Source: Oscillatoriales cyanobacterium CG2_30_44_21 (GTDB lineage: Bacteria; Cyanobacteriota; Cyanobacteriia; Pseudanabaenales; Pseudanabaenaceae). From it: a stretch of 36,557 nucleotides of DNA. Every line of letters begins with the position of its first letter. Position 1 is the first letter of the stretch. Where the stretch lies: positions 1 through 36,557 of the forward strand of contig MNZA01000170.1 of assembly GCA_001873375.1 (NCBI GenBank). The letters run 5' to 3'. The notes under the pieces are model-generated. The model saw only the letters and a list, made by a program, of their open reading frames with translations, did no database searches and had not been told where the DNA came from. A program made the position numbers and the translations under genes. This document shows, piece by piece, positions 25,695 through 33,731 of the stretch.

Positions 25695-26219
25695 CTACTT
25701 TTTAGGAGCCATCAGCATAGTGATGTTTCTGCCTTCTCGCTTGGGATACTGTTGAATCTCGGCAACGGATTCCAGATCGCTTGCCATACGATTGAGTAGA
25801 ACCTCGGCAAGGTCAACGTGCTGAATCTCGCGCCCGCGAAACATGACTGTGGCTTTTACCTTGTCCCCTTCTTTCAGAAAACGTTCGGCGTGGTTGATTC
25901 TGACCTTGTAGTCATGCTCTTCGATTTTGTAGCGCATCTTCACTTCTTTAACGTCAGAAGTATGTTGCTTTTTACGAGCCTCTCTGGCTTTCTTCTCTTG
26001 TTCAAACTTGAACTTGCCATAATCCATGATCCTGCATACGGGTGGATCAGCTTTGTCACTGACAAGAACAAGGTCTAATTCCTTTTCTTCAGCCATCTTT
26101 AAGGCTTCTTTGGGAGTGAGAATGCCGAGTTGCTCTCCCTCCATATCAATGACTCGGATTTTTGGATATCTGATACGTTCGTTGATTTGGGGAAGGTCTT
26201 TAATTGGCTTTTTAGTCAT
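25695..26219 (-). CDS. infC: Translation initiation factor IF-3
   Basis: A 174-residue IF-3 with the N-terminal domain ([38 protein letters not shown]) and the C-terminal domain ([34 protein letters not shown]). It binds the 30S subunit and controls start-codon fidelity. The start is an ordinary ATG, unlike the AUU of E. coli infC. No rpmI or rplT follows, so it is probably monocistronic, with a long leader that carries a palindrome (see the promoter entry). Length is normal for cyanobacteria. Confidence 0.96.
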   Translation of the reverse strand: MTKKPIKDLPQINERIRYPKIRVIDMEGEQLGILTPKEALKMAEEKELDLVLVSDKADPPVCRIMDYGKFKFEQEKKAREARKKQHTSDVKEVKMRYKIEEHDYKVRINHAERFLKEGDKVKATVMFRGREIQHVDLAEVLLNRMASDLESVAEIQQYPKREGRNITMLMAPKK

Positions 26220-26295
26220 GAAATCTCTGTTATCTAGTCTCTTTTAGGTATTAATTGAATTACTAAGGGTTTACAAATGTATGTAAGCATCTGGG

Positions 26296-26325
26296 CAAAA
26301 GCAGTGGCGATCGCTACTGCTTTTG
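26296..26325 (-). repeat. 15-bp inverted repeat in the infC leader
   Basis: CAAAAGCAGTGGCGA / TCGCTACTGCTTTTG meet without a loop and are centred on GGCGATCGCT, with one G-T type mismatch. It lies about 76 bp upstream of the infC start within the predicted 5' leader. It could be an RNA hairpin or merely a palindrome built around a HIP1 site. Confidence 0.4.
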
Positions 26326-26437
26326 GATTTAAGTGCGCCTCATTACTTAGCAAAGCTCTATTAGAGTATCCAAGCTTTTGCGCTCAACTACGTTTAGCAA
26401 TCTTGCAAGGCTTTTTACTTGACATAAACGTTTAAGT

Positions 26438-26466
26438 ATAGTACGAACTCCCCCATCTTGTGTCAA
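26438..26466 (-). promoter_or_regulatory. Strong sigma-70-type promoter for infC
   Basis: On the minus strand TTGACA (26461-26466) and TACTAT (26438-26443) are separated by exactly 17 bp. The -35 begins next to the aroB stop codon. The start site would fall near 26430, giving an infC leader of roughly 210 nt. Confidence 0.65.
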
Positions 26467-26469
26467 GTA

Positions 26470-27600
26470 TCATGCGACTATTTTTCGTAAATTTTGTTTA
26501 ACTAGCTCAGCTGTGACTTGATCGCTGAGATTGGCGGAGCCGAGTGCTGTCGGCAAGATGAAGCGCACTTTTCCTGCTTCTACTTTCTTGTCATTGGACA
26601 AAGAAGCAGCGATCGCATCTAGGTCAATGTCTGAGGGCAGAGTTTGCGGTAAACGGGCTTTGCTAATCAATAACATTTGTCGATCTTGATCTGGCTGTGT
26701 CCATAGTCCAAGGTCAACCGCGATCGCGCCTGCGATCGCCATGCCTAGCCCCACAGCTTCGCCGTGATTGTAGAGGCGGTAATTGGTGACTGATTCGATC
26801 GCATGACCGACTGTGTGACCGTAGTTGAGAATTGCCCGCAAATTGCCCTCTTTTTCATCCTTGGAGACGATCTCGGCTTTGGCTTTGGCACAACGATATA
26901 GGATTGATTGTAGTAAGTCAGGTTTGACATAGCGCAACTGGTCAAGGCGATCGCAATTAGCTAATAGCTCAAATAAATCGCGATCCCAGATCACGCCATA
27001 TTTAATTACTTCGGCGATCGCGGAACGAAACTCGCGGGCAGGTAAAGTCTTGAGGACTTCGGGATCAACCCAAACTAGACGCGGCTGGTGAAATGCGCCA
27101 ATTAAGTTTTTGCCATGAGGGTGGTTGATCCCCGTTTTGCCACCGATCGCTGAGTCCACCATTGCTAAAAGTGTCGTTGGTACTTGCACTAGGTCAATCC
27201 CGCGTAACCAAGTTGCTGCCGCATAGCCCGACATATCACCAACTACGCCACCACCAAGGGCAATGATTAAGGACGATCGCTCTAGGCGATGGGCAAGGGC
27301 AGCATCATAAATTTTTTGGAGCGAGTTGGCGGTCTTGAATCTTTCTCCTGCTGGCAAAATTAGATTGGTAGCATTAAATCCTGCATTAGTAAGAGAGGAG
27401 CTTACAGTCTCACCGTAATGTTTATAAATGACAGGATTAGAAACAATTAAAACCTTGTTACTTTTTTTACCCAGTCCAATTTCTACTAATTTTGTGCCTA
27501 AGTTTTGCAGGCTATGGTTAGCGATCGCAATGTCATAACGGCGATCGCCTTCAAGGGCAACGGTGACAGTTGCGGAGTTTGAGGACATATTTCTAATCAA
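26470..27600 (-). CDS. aroB: 3-dehydroquinate synthase
   Basis: A 376-residue enzyme of the shikimate pathway converting DAHP to 3-dehydroquinate with NAD+ and a divalent metal. Seen motifs are the NAD-binding [39 protein letters not shown], the metal-binding Glu in [11 protein letters not shown] and histidines in [12 protein letters not shown] and NHGEAVGLG. The start is ATG 27600 or the in-frame ATG 27588 ([10 protein letters not shown]). It contains many HIP1 sites, in contrast with the genes upstream, and marks the left border of the accessory island. Confidence 0.96.
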   Translation of the reverse strand: MIRNMSSNSATVTVALEGDRRYDIAIANHSLQNLGTKLVEIGLGKKSNKVLIVSNPVIYKHYGETVSSSLTNAGFNATNLILPAGERFKTANSLQKIYDAALAHRLERSSLIIALGGGVVGDMSGYAAATWLRGIDLVQVPTTLLAMVDSAIGGKTGINHPHGKNLIGAFHQPRLVWVDPEVLKTLPAREFRSAIAEVIKYGVIWDRDLFELLANCDRLDQLRYVKPDLLQSILYRCAKAKAEIVSKDEKEGNLRAILNYGHTVGHAIESVTNYRLYNHGEAVGLGMAIAGAIAVDLGLWTQPDQDRQMLLISKARLPQTLPSDIDLDAIAASLSNDKKVEAGKVRFILPTALGSANLSDQVTAELVKQNLRKIVA

Positions 27601-27647
27601 AGGTTAGTATTATAGGCGATATGGCAATGCAAAAATCGCGATCGCGC

Positions 27648-27983
27648 CTAACTTACGGCATACTCTGTAAACTGACGCATAAATTCAGAATGAAAGCCGA
27701 TCACAATATCCTGTTTAGGCACTCCTGCTTTCACTAATTCTTCGGCAAGTTCAATTTCTGTACCGTTATATTGCAACCAAATTTTGCCTTGTTTAATATC
27801 AAGGTGCAGAATGCAACCATAAACACGATGTTCTTTTTCCCAGCCAACATTGACAATTTGATAATGGTCATGCTCTGTGTCAAAAATCAACTCTCGATCT
27901 ACACCATTTCGTCTGTAGTCATCTTGACCATACTCTTTAATAATCGTTTTAATAATTTCCCGATATTTATTTAGTTTATCCAT
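27648..27983 (-). CDS. xisI: XisI-family protein
   Basis: A 111-residue protein of the XisI family: YREIIKTIIKEYGQ, DTEHDHYQIVNVGWEKEHRVYGCILHLDIK and the C-terminal ELVKAGVPKQDIVIGFHSEF. XisI and XisH were first found as controlling factors for excision of the fdxN element in Anabaena, but the pair is widespread in cyanobacteria without that element. Its start overlaps the end of xisH by 13 bp, so the two are coupled. No site-specific recombinase is present here. The biochemical role is unknown; an accessory or toxin-antitoxin-like function is only a guess. Confidence 0.88.
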   Translation of the reverse strand: MDKLNKYREIIKTIIKEYGQDDYRRNGVDRELIFDTEHDHYQIVNVGWEKEHRVYGCILHLDIKQGKIWLQYNGTEIELAEELVKAGVPKQDIVIGFHSEFMRQFTEYAVS

Positions 27984-28387
27984 TGCTCTATTTCCTGCTT
28001 AGTTGGGTTATAGACAATCAGGCTTATACCTTGATTTTTAATAACAAGCTGAATCAATTCTAATTTAAAGAATGTTTCGTAAGTTGCGATCGGTACAGCC
28101 AAATACATTATCCTCTCTGGTTGCTTTTGGCTAAGCACAGCTTTGTAATTAATAAATTGCCCCAAAGCTCTATGAAACTCAGAAATTGCCGAACTACCAA
28201 TAAAGCTTTTAATTTCAACTGCGATTTTTTCACCATCACGTTCAGCAGCAATTATTTTTTCAGCAGCTAAATCAATATAAATTTCAACCCCACCAAAATC
28301 TAAGTACAGTGGATCATCGGTGATTGCCCAGCCTTCTTTTTCTAGCCCTATTTTGACTGTATCGTGAAAAATATCTTTTGCAGGCAT
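27971..28387 (-). CDS. xisH: XisH-family protein (PD-(D/E)XK-like)
   Basis: A protein of 138 residues from the ATG at 28387 (MPAKDIFHDTVKIGLEKEGW); the frame is open to 28402, but MPAKD is the family start. It has a nuclease-like fold pattern: LDFGGVEIYIDLAAEKIIAA followed by IAVEIKSFIG, whose ExK together with the preceding Asp resembles the PD-(D/E)XK active site. It overlaps xisI. Elsewhere XisH helps fdxN-element excision with XisF and XisI. With no recombinase nearby it presumably does something else here, perhaps DNA processing or defence. Confidence 0.88.
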   Translation of the reverse strand: MPAKDIFHDTVKIGLEKEGWAITDDPLYLDFGGVEIYIDLAAEKIIAAERDGEKIAVEIKSFIGSSAISEFHRALGQFINYKAVLSQKQPERIMYLAVPIATYETFFKLELIQLVIKNQGISLIVYNPTKQEIEQWIN

Positions 28388-28442
28388 AAAATTAAGTAAC
28401 ATTCCAACAAGTATTTACCAAGACTGACCAAAATACACCTAA

Positions 28443-28949
28443 TTATGACTGTACTTTGTTTTTCTGTCTCCACTCTGGCGGGAGTTCAACACTTACTTTG
28501 ATATCTATGGTTCCTGAATTTTGATTAAAGTTCATAATAGTTAGCTTAACAAATTGCTCCAACTCTTGCTCTGTTGCAGTCTGTGATTGCGAAAAAGACC
28601 TTAATCGATATCCTTCGGTTTCGCTCCAATGGGGAATACTATGACGACTACCTGTATTTTGTTCTGGACTATCTGCCATATTAGTAATCTTTTTAAAATA
28701 TTTGTATAAAGTTTTGCATAGGTAAACCTCTACACCTTTTGGACTTTTGACTAAATTCTTGGCAATCTCAGTGGGCGTATGTCCACACAGCAAACTTCGC
28801 AAATACAGCTTTTCTGTTGGATTTAAACCCTTACGAGAATTAGGAGCAACTTCTTGTTTGACCTTCGCAAATCGTTCGTAAATTTTGTCTAAGTCCCAGT
28901 AATATTGTGCTTCAGCAAATATCTTTTCCTCGTCAATCATAAATTCCAC
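28443..28949 (-). CDS. LuxR/sigma-like HTH protein of a cyanobacterial conflict-system type
   Basis: A 168-residue protein. Residues about 40-90 form a helix-turn-helix: LNPTEKLYLRSLLCGHTPTE, then IAKNLVKSPKGVEVYLCKTLY, the pattern of the HTH found at the N-terminus of many cyanobacterial NACHT/STAND and vWA-associated proteins. Here it stands alone with a polar linker and a C-terminal segment (QELEQFVKLTIMNFNQNSGT, IDIKVSVELPPEW). It is divergent from the vWA-phosphatase-kinase operon with 104 bp between starts that hold inverted repeats, so it is a candidate regulator of that operon. Few HIP1 sites and AT-rich codons. Confidence 0.65.
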   Translation of the reverse strand: MEFMIDEEKIFAEAQYYWDLDKIYERFAKVKQEVAPNSRKGLNPTEKLYLRSLLCGHTPTEIAKNLVKSPKGVEVYLCKTLYKYFKKITNMADSPEQNTGSRHSIPHWSETEGYRLRSFSQSQTATEQELEQFVKLTIMNFNQNSGTIDIKVSVELPPEWRQKNKVQS

Positions 28950-28968
28950 CTAAATAGTAGCTAATGAC

Positions 28969-29029
28969 TAGCAAAATTCATAGCATATGCTAGGTAAAGC
29001 TTAGCAAAAGAATATGCTATTGTTATAAA
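28969..29029. promoter_or_regulatory. Candidate operator and promoter of the vWA-PP2C-kinase operon
   Basis: TAGCATATGCTA (28981-28992) is a perfect 12-bp palindrome. ATAGCATAT (28980-28988) is repeated inverted as ATATGCTAT (29012-29020), and TAGCAAAA occurs twice (28970, 29002). The second half-site falls in the 17-bp spacer between TTAGCA (29001-29006) and TATAAA (29024-29029), a possible plus-strand promoter. A dimeric repressor binding there would block transcription. Confidence 0.45.
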
Positions 29030-29053
29030 AATTCTCAAGTAGATATAACAGTT

Positions 29054-29728
29054 ATGGCAGTTAATTACCGTGATTTTCCTGAAGCCTACGAGAATACTGA
29101 AGCAAGATGTCCTGTAGTACTTGTGCTTGATGTTTCGGGATCGATGTCAGGGGAGCCAATTAGACAATTAAATGAGGGGCTAAGAGTTCTAAAAAAAGCA
29201 TTGGAAGATGACCCAACTGCGAGTTTGCGTGTAGAAGTAGCAGTTGTTACATTTGGGGCTTCAGTTAGCCTTGCCCATGATTTTGCCACGATGGATGCGT
29301 TTAACCCTCCAACACTTAGCGCAGATGGTGGCACGCCTATGGGTGAAGGACTTGAATATGCTCTGCAATTAGTGGCTGAACGAAAAGAGCAGTACAAAAA
29401 TCATGGTCTAAAATATTATCAGCCTTGGGTATGGCTGATTACAGATGGTTATCCAAATGGCAACTCGCCTTGGCAAGAAGCTGCTCAGAAAATTCATCAA
29501 GAGCATAAAAACAAGAAAATCTCTTTCTTTGCCGTGGCGGTTGAGGGAGCCGATATGAACCAACTCAAGCAGGTTTCTCCGCCAGATCGTACTCCTGTTA
29601 AATTGAACGGACTTGACTTTAAGACGATGTTTTTATGGCTAAGTAGATCAGTGGGCAAAACAGCTAGTGGCAAAGTTGGTGAAGAAGGGCAAACTAAACT
29701 AGAGCCAATTGGTTGGGGAAGTGTTTAA
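29054..29728 (+). CDS. TerY-like von Willebrand factor A domain protein
   Basis: A 224-residue single-domain vWA protein with a complete MIDAS metal site: DVSGS at 26-30, Thr94 in GGTPMGEGL and Asp131 in ITDGYPNG. CPVVLVLDVSGSMSGEPI and RVEVAVVTFG are characteristic of the TerY branch. In TerY-P triads this protein is encoded with a PP2C phosphatase and a kinase, exactly as here, and is thought to be a phospho-regulated assembly factor. The next gene starts within its stop codon (TAATG). No clear Shine-Dalgarno precedes ATG 29054. No other ter genes (terB, terC, terD) lie in the window. Confidence 0.88.
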   Translation: MAVNYRDFPEAYENTEARCPVVLVLDVSGSMSGEPIRQLNEGLRVLKKALEDDPTASLRVEVAVVTFGASVSLAHDFATMDAFNPPTLSADGGTPMGEGLEYALQLVAERKEQYKNHGLKYYQPWVWLITDGYPNGNSPWQEAAQKIHQEHKNKKISFFAVAVEGADMNQLKQVSPPDRTPVKLNGLDFKTMFLWLSRSVGKTASGKVGEEGQTKLEPIGWGSV

Positions 29729-31389
29729 TGTGGGGATGGGGAAGTAATCAAGGTAAATCTCAAAATCAGGCTTCAACAAGAAGCCAGTGGAGAGCGATCG
29801 CCCGTTTCGAGATGGGGACAAGCCACATATCAACGCAAACGCCTTGTCAAGACTATGCAGAATATAAGCCATATGGCAATGATTACTTGATTGGAGCCGT
29901 ATCTGATGGGGCAGGGAGCCGCAGTTTGTCCCATTATGGCTCTAAGATTGCTGTTGAGACTACTATAAAATTTTTTACAGAAAAACTAGAAACCTCACGA
30001 AGCAAGTCATTCTTGTCACAAGATGGTGTGCAAATAGTTTTTCGAGAATTGATTGAAGTCGTTAGACATGAAATAGAAATAGCGGCGCAGGATTACTATC
30101 GGGAGAAGGGTAAAAAAGTTAGTGTGGGTGAATTTGCTTGTACTCTTCTGGCTTTTATCGCCTTTCCAGATGGCATAGCAGCTATGCAATTAGGTGACGG
30201 TTTCATTGTTGTCAGAAACTATCAAGGTAAAGGCTATGACTTACTTTTTGAGCCAAGCAAAGGCGAATACGCAAATGAAACTACCTTTGTAACTTCATCT
30301 TCCACGCATATTCAGCAAGATCTACAGATAACTTACAAAGCTAATCCTGTTAGCTTTATTTGTGCCTCAACTGATGGTCTAGAAAATTTAGCTCTCAATT
30401 TACGAAACAATGTAGCTTATCCGAAGTTTTTTGTCCCCCTCGAAAAATATATTCAAGAAACGATAGAGCCAGAGAAAGACGGCTACCTTATAGCTTTTTT
30501 AAATCATGAGACAGTTAATCGTAAGACTGATGATGATAAGACTATTTTGTTATGCGTCGATGTAAATGCTGATCCCGTCACAGAAATAAATTTAGGTGAT
30601 ACACCGACATCTAAAATACCTAGTTCACTGCCTCCGTCACAAACTCCACCGCCTGTGATTGGCTATCCGCCACCTATTCCCTTGCCTTCAGGCAGGAGAA
30701 CACCTAAACCATCTCCCGCAGATGTAATTACTACCCAAACTCCGTTTCCAACAGAAACGGATGACATTACTTATACAGCGCCTACATCAACGAAAAAGAT
30801 AAAAACAAAAGATTCACCTGTTTTAATAGGTCTTTTTCTATTTTCAAGTTTTCTGTATGTCTATTTTGCGACACTTGCAGCTTATCTTTTAGTTGAAAAA
30901 ATTCATCAAAACCGTCCTGAATTACAAATAACCATTGAAGTTTTGTGGAACAAAGCAGCAATTGGTTCTATACCAATTTGGGTTGCTACGATTTTTATTA
31001 TTGTTCTAACACTTTGGTCAATATTTTCTGGATTATATGCCACTGATAATGATATCGATAAAGATCGAAGATCCAAAAAAGATCAAAAATTCAAAAGTAC
31101 AAAAAAAGAAACTATACAGAGCTTAATTAAAAGTTTTAAACCAAATTTTGGCGAAATTATTTCTGTTTGTTTACCAGTTTTTGCTCTAACTTTGGCGCTC
31201 CTAACATCAATACACTTAAATAATACTTTTCCAAATACAAAAAGCTCAAACTCGAATAGTCAAAAAACTCAACAAACAGAAATTAGAAATAATTCTGGGG
31301 AATCGGCAAAAACCTTGAACGATCCCTGCAATGGTAAAAATGATTTTATGCGTCGAAAGTTATATCAAATCTTCAGATTACCAAAATGA
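29728..31389 (+). CDS. PP2C-type phosphatase with three C-terminal membrane helices (TerY-P phosphatase)
   Basis: A protein of about 553 residues from ATG 29728, which overlaps the vWA stop; an upstream TTG in frame at 29713 is less likely. Residues 20-285 are a PP2C domain: CQDYAEY, Asp60 in AVSDGAGSRS, QLGDGFIVV, CASTDGLENL and DDDKTILLCV, giving the metal-binding aspartates. A Pro/Thr-rich linker follows (about 300-355). Three hydrophobic segments then appear near 361-387, 412-434 and 475-497, with a lysine-rich loop between the second and third. Triad phosphatases are normally described as soluble, so the membrane tail is unusual. It should reverse the phosphorylation made by the kinase encoded 93 bp downstream. 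Confidence 0.82.
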   Translation: MWGWGSNQGKSQNQASTRSQWRAIARFEMGTSHISTQTPCQDYAEYKPYGNDYLIGAVSDGAGSRSLSHYGSKIAVETTIKFFTEKLETSRSKSFLSQDGVQIVFRELIEVVRHEIEIAAQDYYREKGKKVSVGEFACTLLAFIAFPDGIAAMQLGDGFIVVRNYQGKGYDLLFEPSKGEYANETTFVTSSSTHIQQDLQITYKANPVSFICASTDGLENLALNLRNNVAYPKFFVPLEKYIQETIEPEKDGYLIAFLNHETVNRKTDDDKTILLCVDVNADPVTEINLGDTPTSKIPSSLPPSQTPPPVIGYPPPIPLPSGRRTPKPSPADVITTQTPFPTETDDITYTAPTSTKKIKTKDSPVLIGLFLFSSFLYVYFATLAAYLLVEKIHQNRPELQITIEVLWNKAAIGSIPIWVATIFIIVLTLWSIFSGLYATDNDIDKDRRSKKDQKFKSTKKETIQSLIKSFKPNFGEIISVCLPVFALTLALLTSIHLNNTFPNTKSSNSNSQKTQQTEIRNNSGESAKTLNDPCNGKNDFMRRKLYQIFRLPK

Positions 31390-31482
31390 TAAATCCTTTA
31401 ATTTAAGCCTAGCTTTAATAAATTGGATTTATCTAATGTTTTATTCATATAAAAGACAAGTTAGTCGCGTAAGCAAAAAACA

Positions 31483-32700
31483 ATGAAAGATGATCAGGGA
31501 AAATCATTTAATTTCAATGGTGAACCTTTTGGCAGTGGTGGGGAAGGAAAAATCTATAGGATAAATCGACCAGGTTTTGTTGTTAAAATTTATGAAAAGC
31601 TACCCACTCCAGAACAAGTTAGCAAACTAAAAGTAATGATTGCTAATCCTCCCAAAACTTCTCCAAGCGATCCTGGTGATGTGGCGATCGCCTGGCCAAC
31701 TAGCTTAGTCTATAAGGGAAAGCAATGCATTGGGTTTTTAATGCCTGAAATAGGTAGAAACGTCCAGTTTATTCAAGTGTATAATCCCAAGAGTCGTAAA
31801 AAGATATTGCCTAAATGCAATTGGTTATTTCTTCACACAGCAGCACGAAATTTTACAGAAATAGTTAAGGATTTACATAAATCGGGCTATGTAATAGGTG
31901 ACATTAAACCGCAAAATATTCTAGTTAATGATCGGGCTTTCGTTTCCGTAGTTGATACAGACTCATTCCAAGTCAAGAATGGCAATACTGTTTATAGATG
32001 TCATGTCGTAACTGAAGGATTTACGCCTCCAGAAATGCTGGGGTTTGACACTTCAAATATTACCCAAACTCTCTATCATGACCGCTATCGCGTAGCCTTA
32101 ATAATCTACCACCTATTGTTTACTAGACACCCGTTTAATGAGGGAACCTGGCAAGATTCGGGCGATGAGCAAAGCCAAGTAGACAAGATGAAAAATGGAA
32201 TATGGCTATATAACTCGCAGGGCTTATTAAAATTTCACATATCAACAATACCCTTACAGGTCATTCACCCAAAGCTTCAGGAGCTATTTAAACGATGTTT
32301 TAATGATGGTCACAAAGACGCAACCAAGAGACCATCAGCAGAAGATTGGAGTGCTGCTTTGAAAGTAGCTATTAATGATCTTACTTCTTGCGGCAAAATT
32401 GATACCCATAAGTATAGTCGAACCTACGGTAAGTGCTATTGGTGCGAAAGAAAAAATATTTTGAATGGGGTAGATATTTTTGAGGGCTCAGCAAAACCTG
32501 TTATTTCGCTCCCGCCGCCAAGCAATCCTCCCGTTCAGACTACTCCCAGTACACCGATACCGACACCATCGCCGCCACTACCCACGAAAAAAATAATTGG
32601 TTTTGTGCTTTTAGCTATAGCGACAATTTGCTTTATCGGGGGCGCTATACCATTCGGTTTTATTTTAGGATTTATTGGTTTTAGCTGCTTTTCTGATTAA
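31483..32700 (+). CDS. TerY-P-type protein kinase with Cys cluster and C-terminal membrane hairpin
   Basis: A 405-residue protein. The kinase fold spans about 12-300: glycine loop FGSGGEGKIY, Lys35 in VVKIYEK, catalytic Asp140 in VIGDIKPQN (the HRD arginine region is replaced by IGD), metal Asp158 in VVDTDSF (in place of DFG), and GFTPPEM. This divergent pattern is typical of the kinase in vWA-phosphatase-kinase triads. After it comes a Cys/His cluster (Cys302, His308, Cys317, Cys320) that could bind zinc, then a proline-rich linker (343-366) and one or two membrane segments (369-401). It converges on holA with only 6 bp between stops. Autophosphorylation and phosphorylation of the vWA protein are inferred from family. 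Confidence 0.82.
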   Translation: MKDDQGKSFNFNGEPFGSGGEGKIYRINRPGFVVKIYEKLPTPEQVSKLKVMIANPPKTSPSDPGDVAIAWPTSLVYKGKQCIGFLMPEIGRNVQFIQVYNPKSRKKILPKCNWLFLHTAARNFTEIVKDLHKSGYVIGDIKPQNILVNDRAFVSVVDTDSFQVKNGNTVYRCHVVTEGFTPPEMLGFDTSNITQTLYHDRYRVALIIYHLLFTRHPFNEGTWQDSGDEQSQVDKMKNGIWLYNSQGLLKFHISTIPLQVIHPKLQELFKRCFNDGHKDATKRPSAEDWSAALKVAINDLTSCGKIDTHKYSRTYGKCYWCERKNILNGVDIFEGSAKPVISLPPPSNPPVQTTPSTPIPTPSPPLPTKKIIGFVLLAIATICFIGGAIPFGFILGFIGFSCFSD

Positions 32701-32706
32701 TAACTA

Positions 32707-33690
32707 TTACTTTGTCATCGCTTGACATAACTCAATGATTGCCGTTTGCAAAGTTGCCGTTTCCTCTTTGCCATGTTTGAGGTCAGCTTCTAAACGCAAC
32801 AAAATACTTAGCGATCGCATTAACTTTTGACTGTTTAAACCTTGTACTTCTTGCTTTAAAAAATAAACCCGTTTAGGATTGCCAATTTCTGCCGCATCTG
32901 CGATCGCCTTATCATCCCTTTCGCCCGACTCTTGCATTAATTTAATCCAGAGCCATGTCCGAAACTGCCCCACCAAAGTGGCACAAATCCGCAATCCCGC
33001 TTCATTATTTCGCAATAACTCACCGATCAAAGACAGCGATCGGCTTGTATCGGCGGTACGAATTGCCCCCGCCAATTGCAAACTATTGTGAGCCGATGCT
33101 TGGATTAATGGCGTAATTTCTTTCGCGGTCATCGGCTTGGCATTGCCATGATGCGATAGTTGTAACTTTTGCAACTCCATAGTCAATCGTCGGCTGTCAC
33201 TTCCGATCGCATCAACTAACAGGTCAATGGCATCATTGGTTAGTTTCAAATCAATTTCTACGGCAGATTGCTTAACTAACTGGGCGATCGCATCTGTCTT
33301 CCAAGGCGGAATTAAAGAAAACTCTAAAACCTTGGCATATTTTTGAATTAACTTAGTAGATTTGGCTCTGCCATCAGGTTTATTGGCAGTAGTAAATAGG
33401 ATGTAAGAATCGTCAGGTAAATGATTAAATGTTCGCTCCAATTCGGCAAGCAATGACTCGGAGCAGCGTTGGGCGATCGCGGTGTCGGCAAGCCATGTCA
33501 AACGACCACCCATCCCAAAAGGAGCAGTCGCCGCTTGGTTTAAACCATCCATCACTTCTAGATCGCCGCTAGCGTTGATTTTTATATAGTTAAAATCTTT
33601 CCACAGGGGATCGATATACTTATTAATTAACTTTTTTGTTGCTTGATTAATTTGATAATCATCATCTCCCCAATAAAAGTAGACAGGCAT
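32707..33690 (-). CDS. holA: DNA polymerase III delta subunit
   Basis: A 327-residue clamp-loader subunit of normal length. The N-terminus MPVYFYWGDDDYQINQATKK resembles the delta AAA-like fold without a P-loop. DSYILFTTANKPDGRAKSTK and the C-terminal collar segment (LQLAGAIRTADTSRSLSLIG, LRNNEAGLRICATLVGQFR) are typical. It opens the beta clamp for loading onto primed DNA. HIP1 sites are frequent again, marking the right border of the island. The start ATG 33690 lies only 41 bp from the divergent sugar transferase start. Confidence 0.92.
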   Translation of the reverse strand: MPVYFYWGDDDYQINQATKKLINKYIDPLWKDFNYIKINASGDLEVMDGLNQAATAPFGMGGRLTWLADTAIAQRCSESLLAELERTFNHLPDDSYILFTTANKPDGRAKSTKLIQKYAKVLEFSLIPPWKTDAIAQLVKQSAVEIDLKLTNDAIDLLVDAIGSDSRRLTMELQKLQLSHHGNAKPMTAKEITPLIQASAHNSLQLAGAIRTADTSRSLSLIGELLRNNEAGLRICATLVGQFRTWLWIKLMQESGERDDKAIADAAEIGNPKRVYFLKQEVQGLNSQKLMRSLSILLRLEADLKHGKEETATLQTAIIELCQAMTK

Positions 33691-33731
33691 TGTATGATTA
33701 TTCCAACTATGTGGTGTGGTGCAGAGGATTA

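Noticed and set aside
27648-28387. XisH/XisI as evidence of an fdxN-type excision element
   Set aside because: No xisF or other site-specific recombinase and no fdxN or nif gene is in the window; the pair alone does not show an excision element.
29054-32700. A complete tellurite-resistance (Ter) operon
   Set aside because: Only the TerY-like vWA protein with its phosphatase and kinase is present; there is no TerB, TerC, TerD or TerZ homologue.
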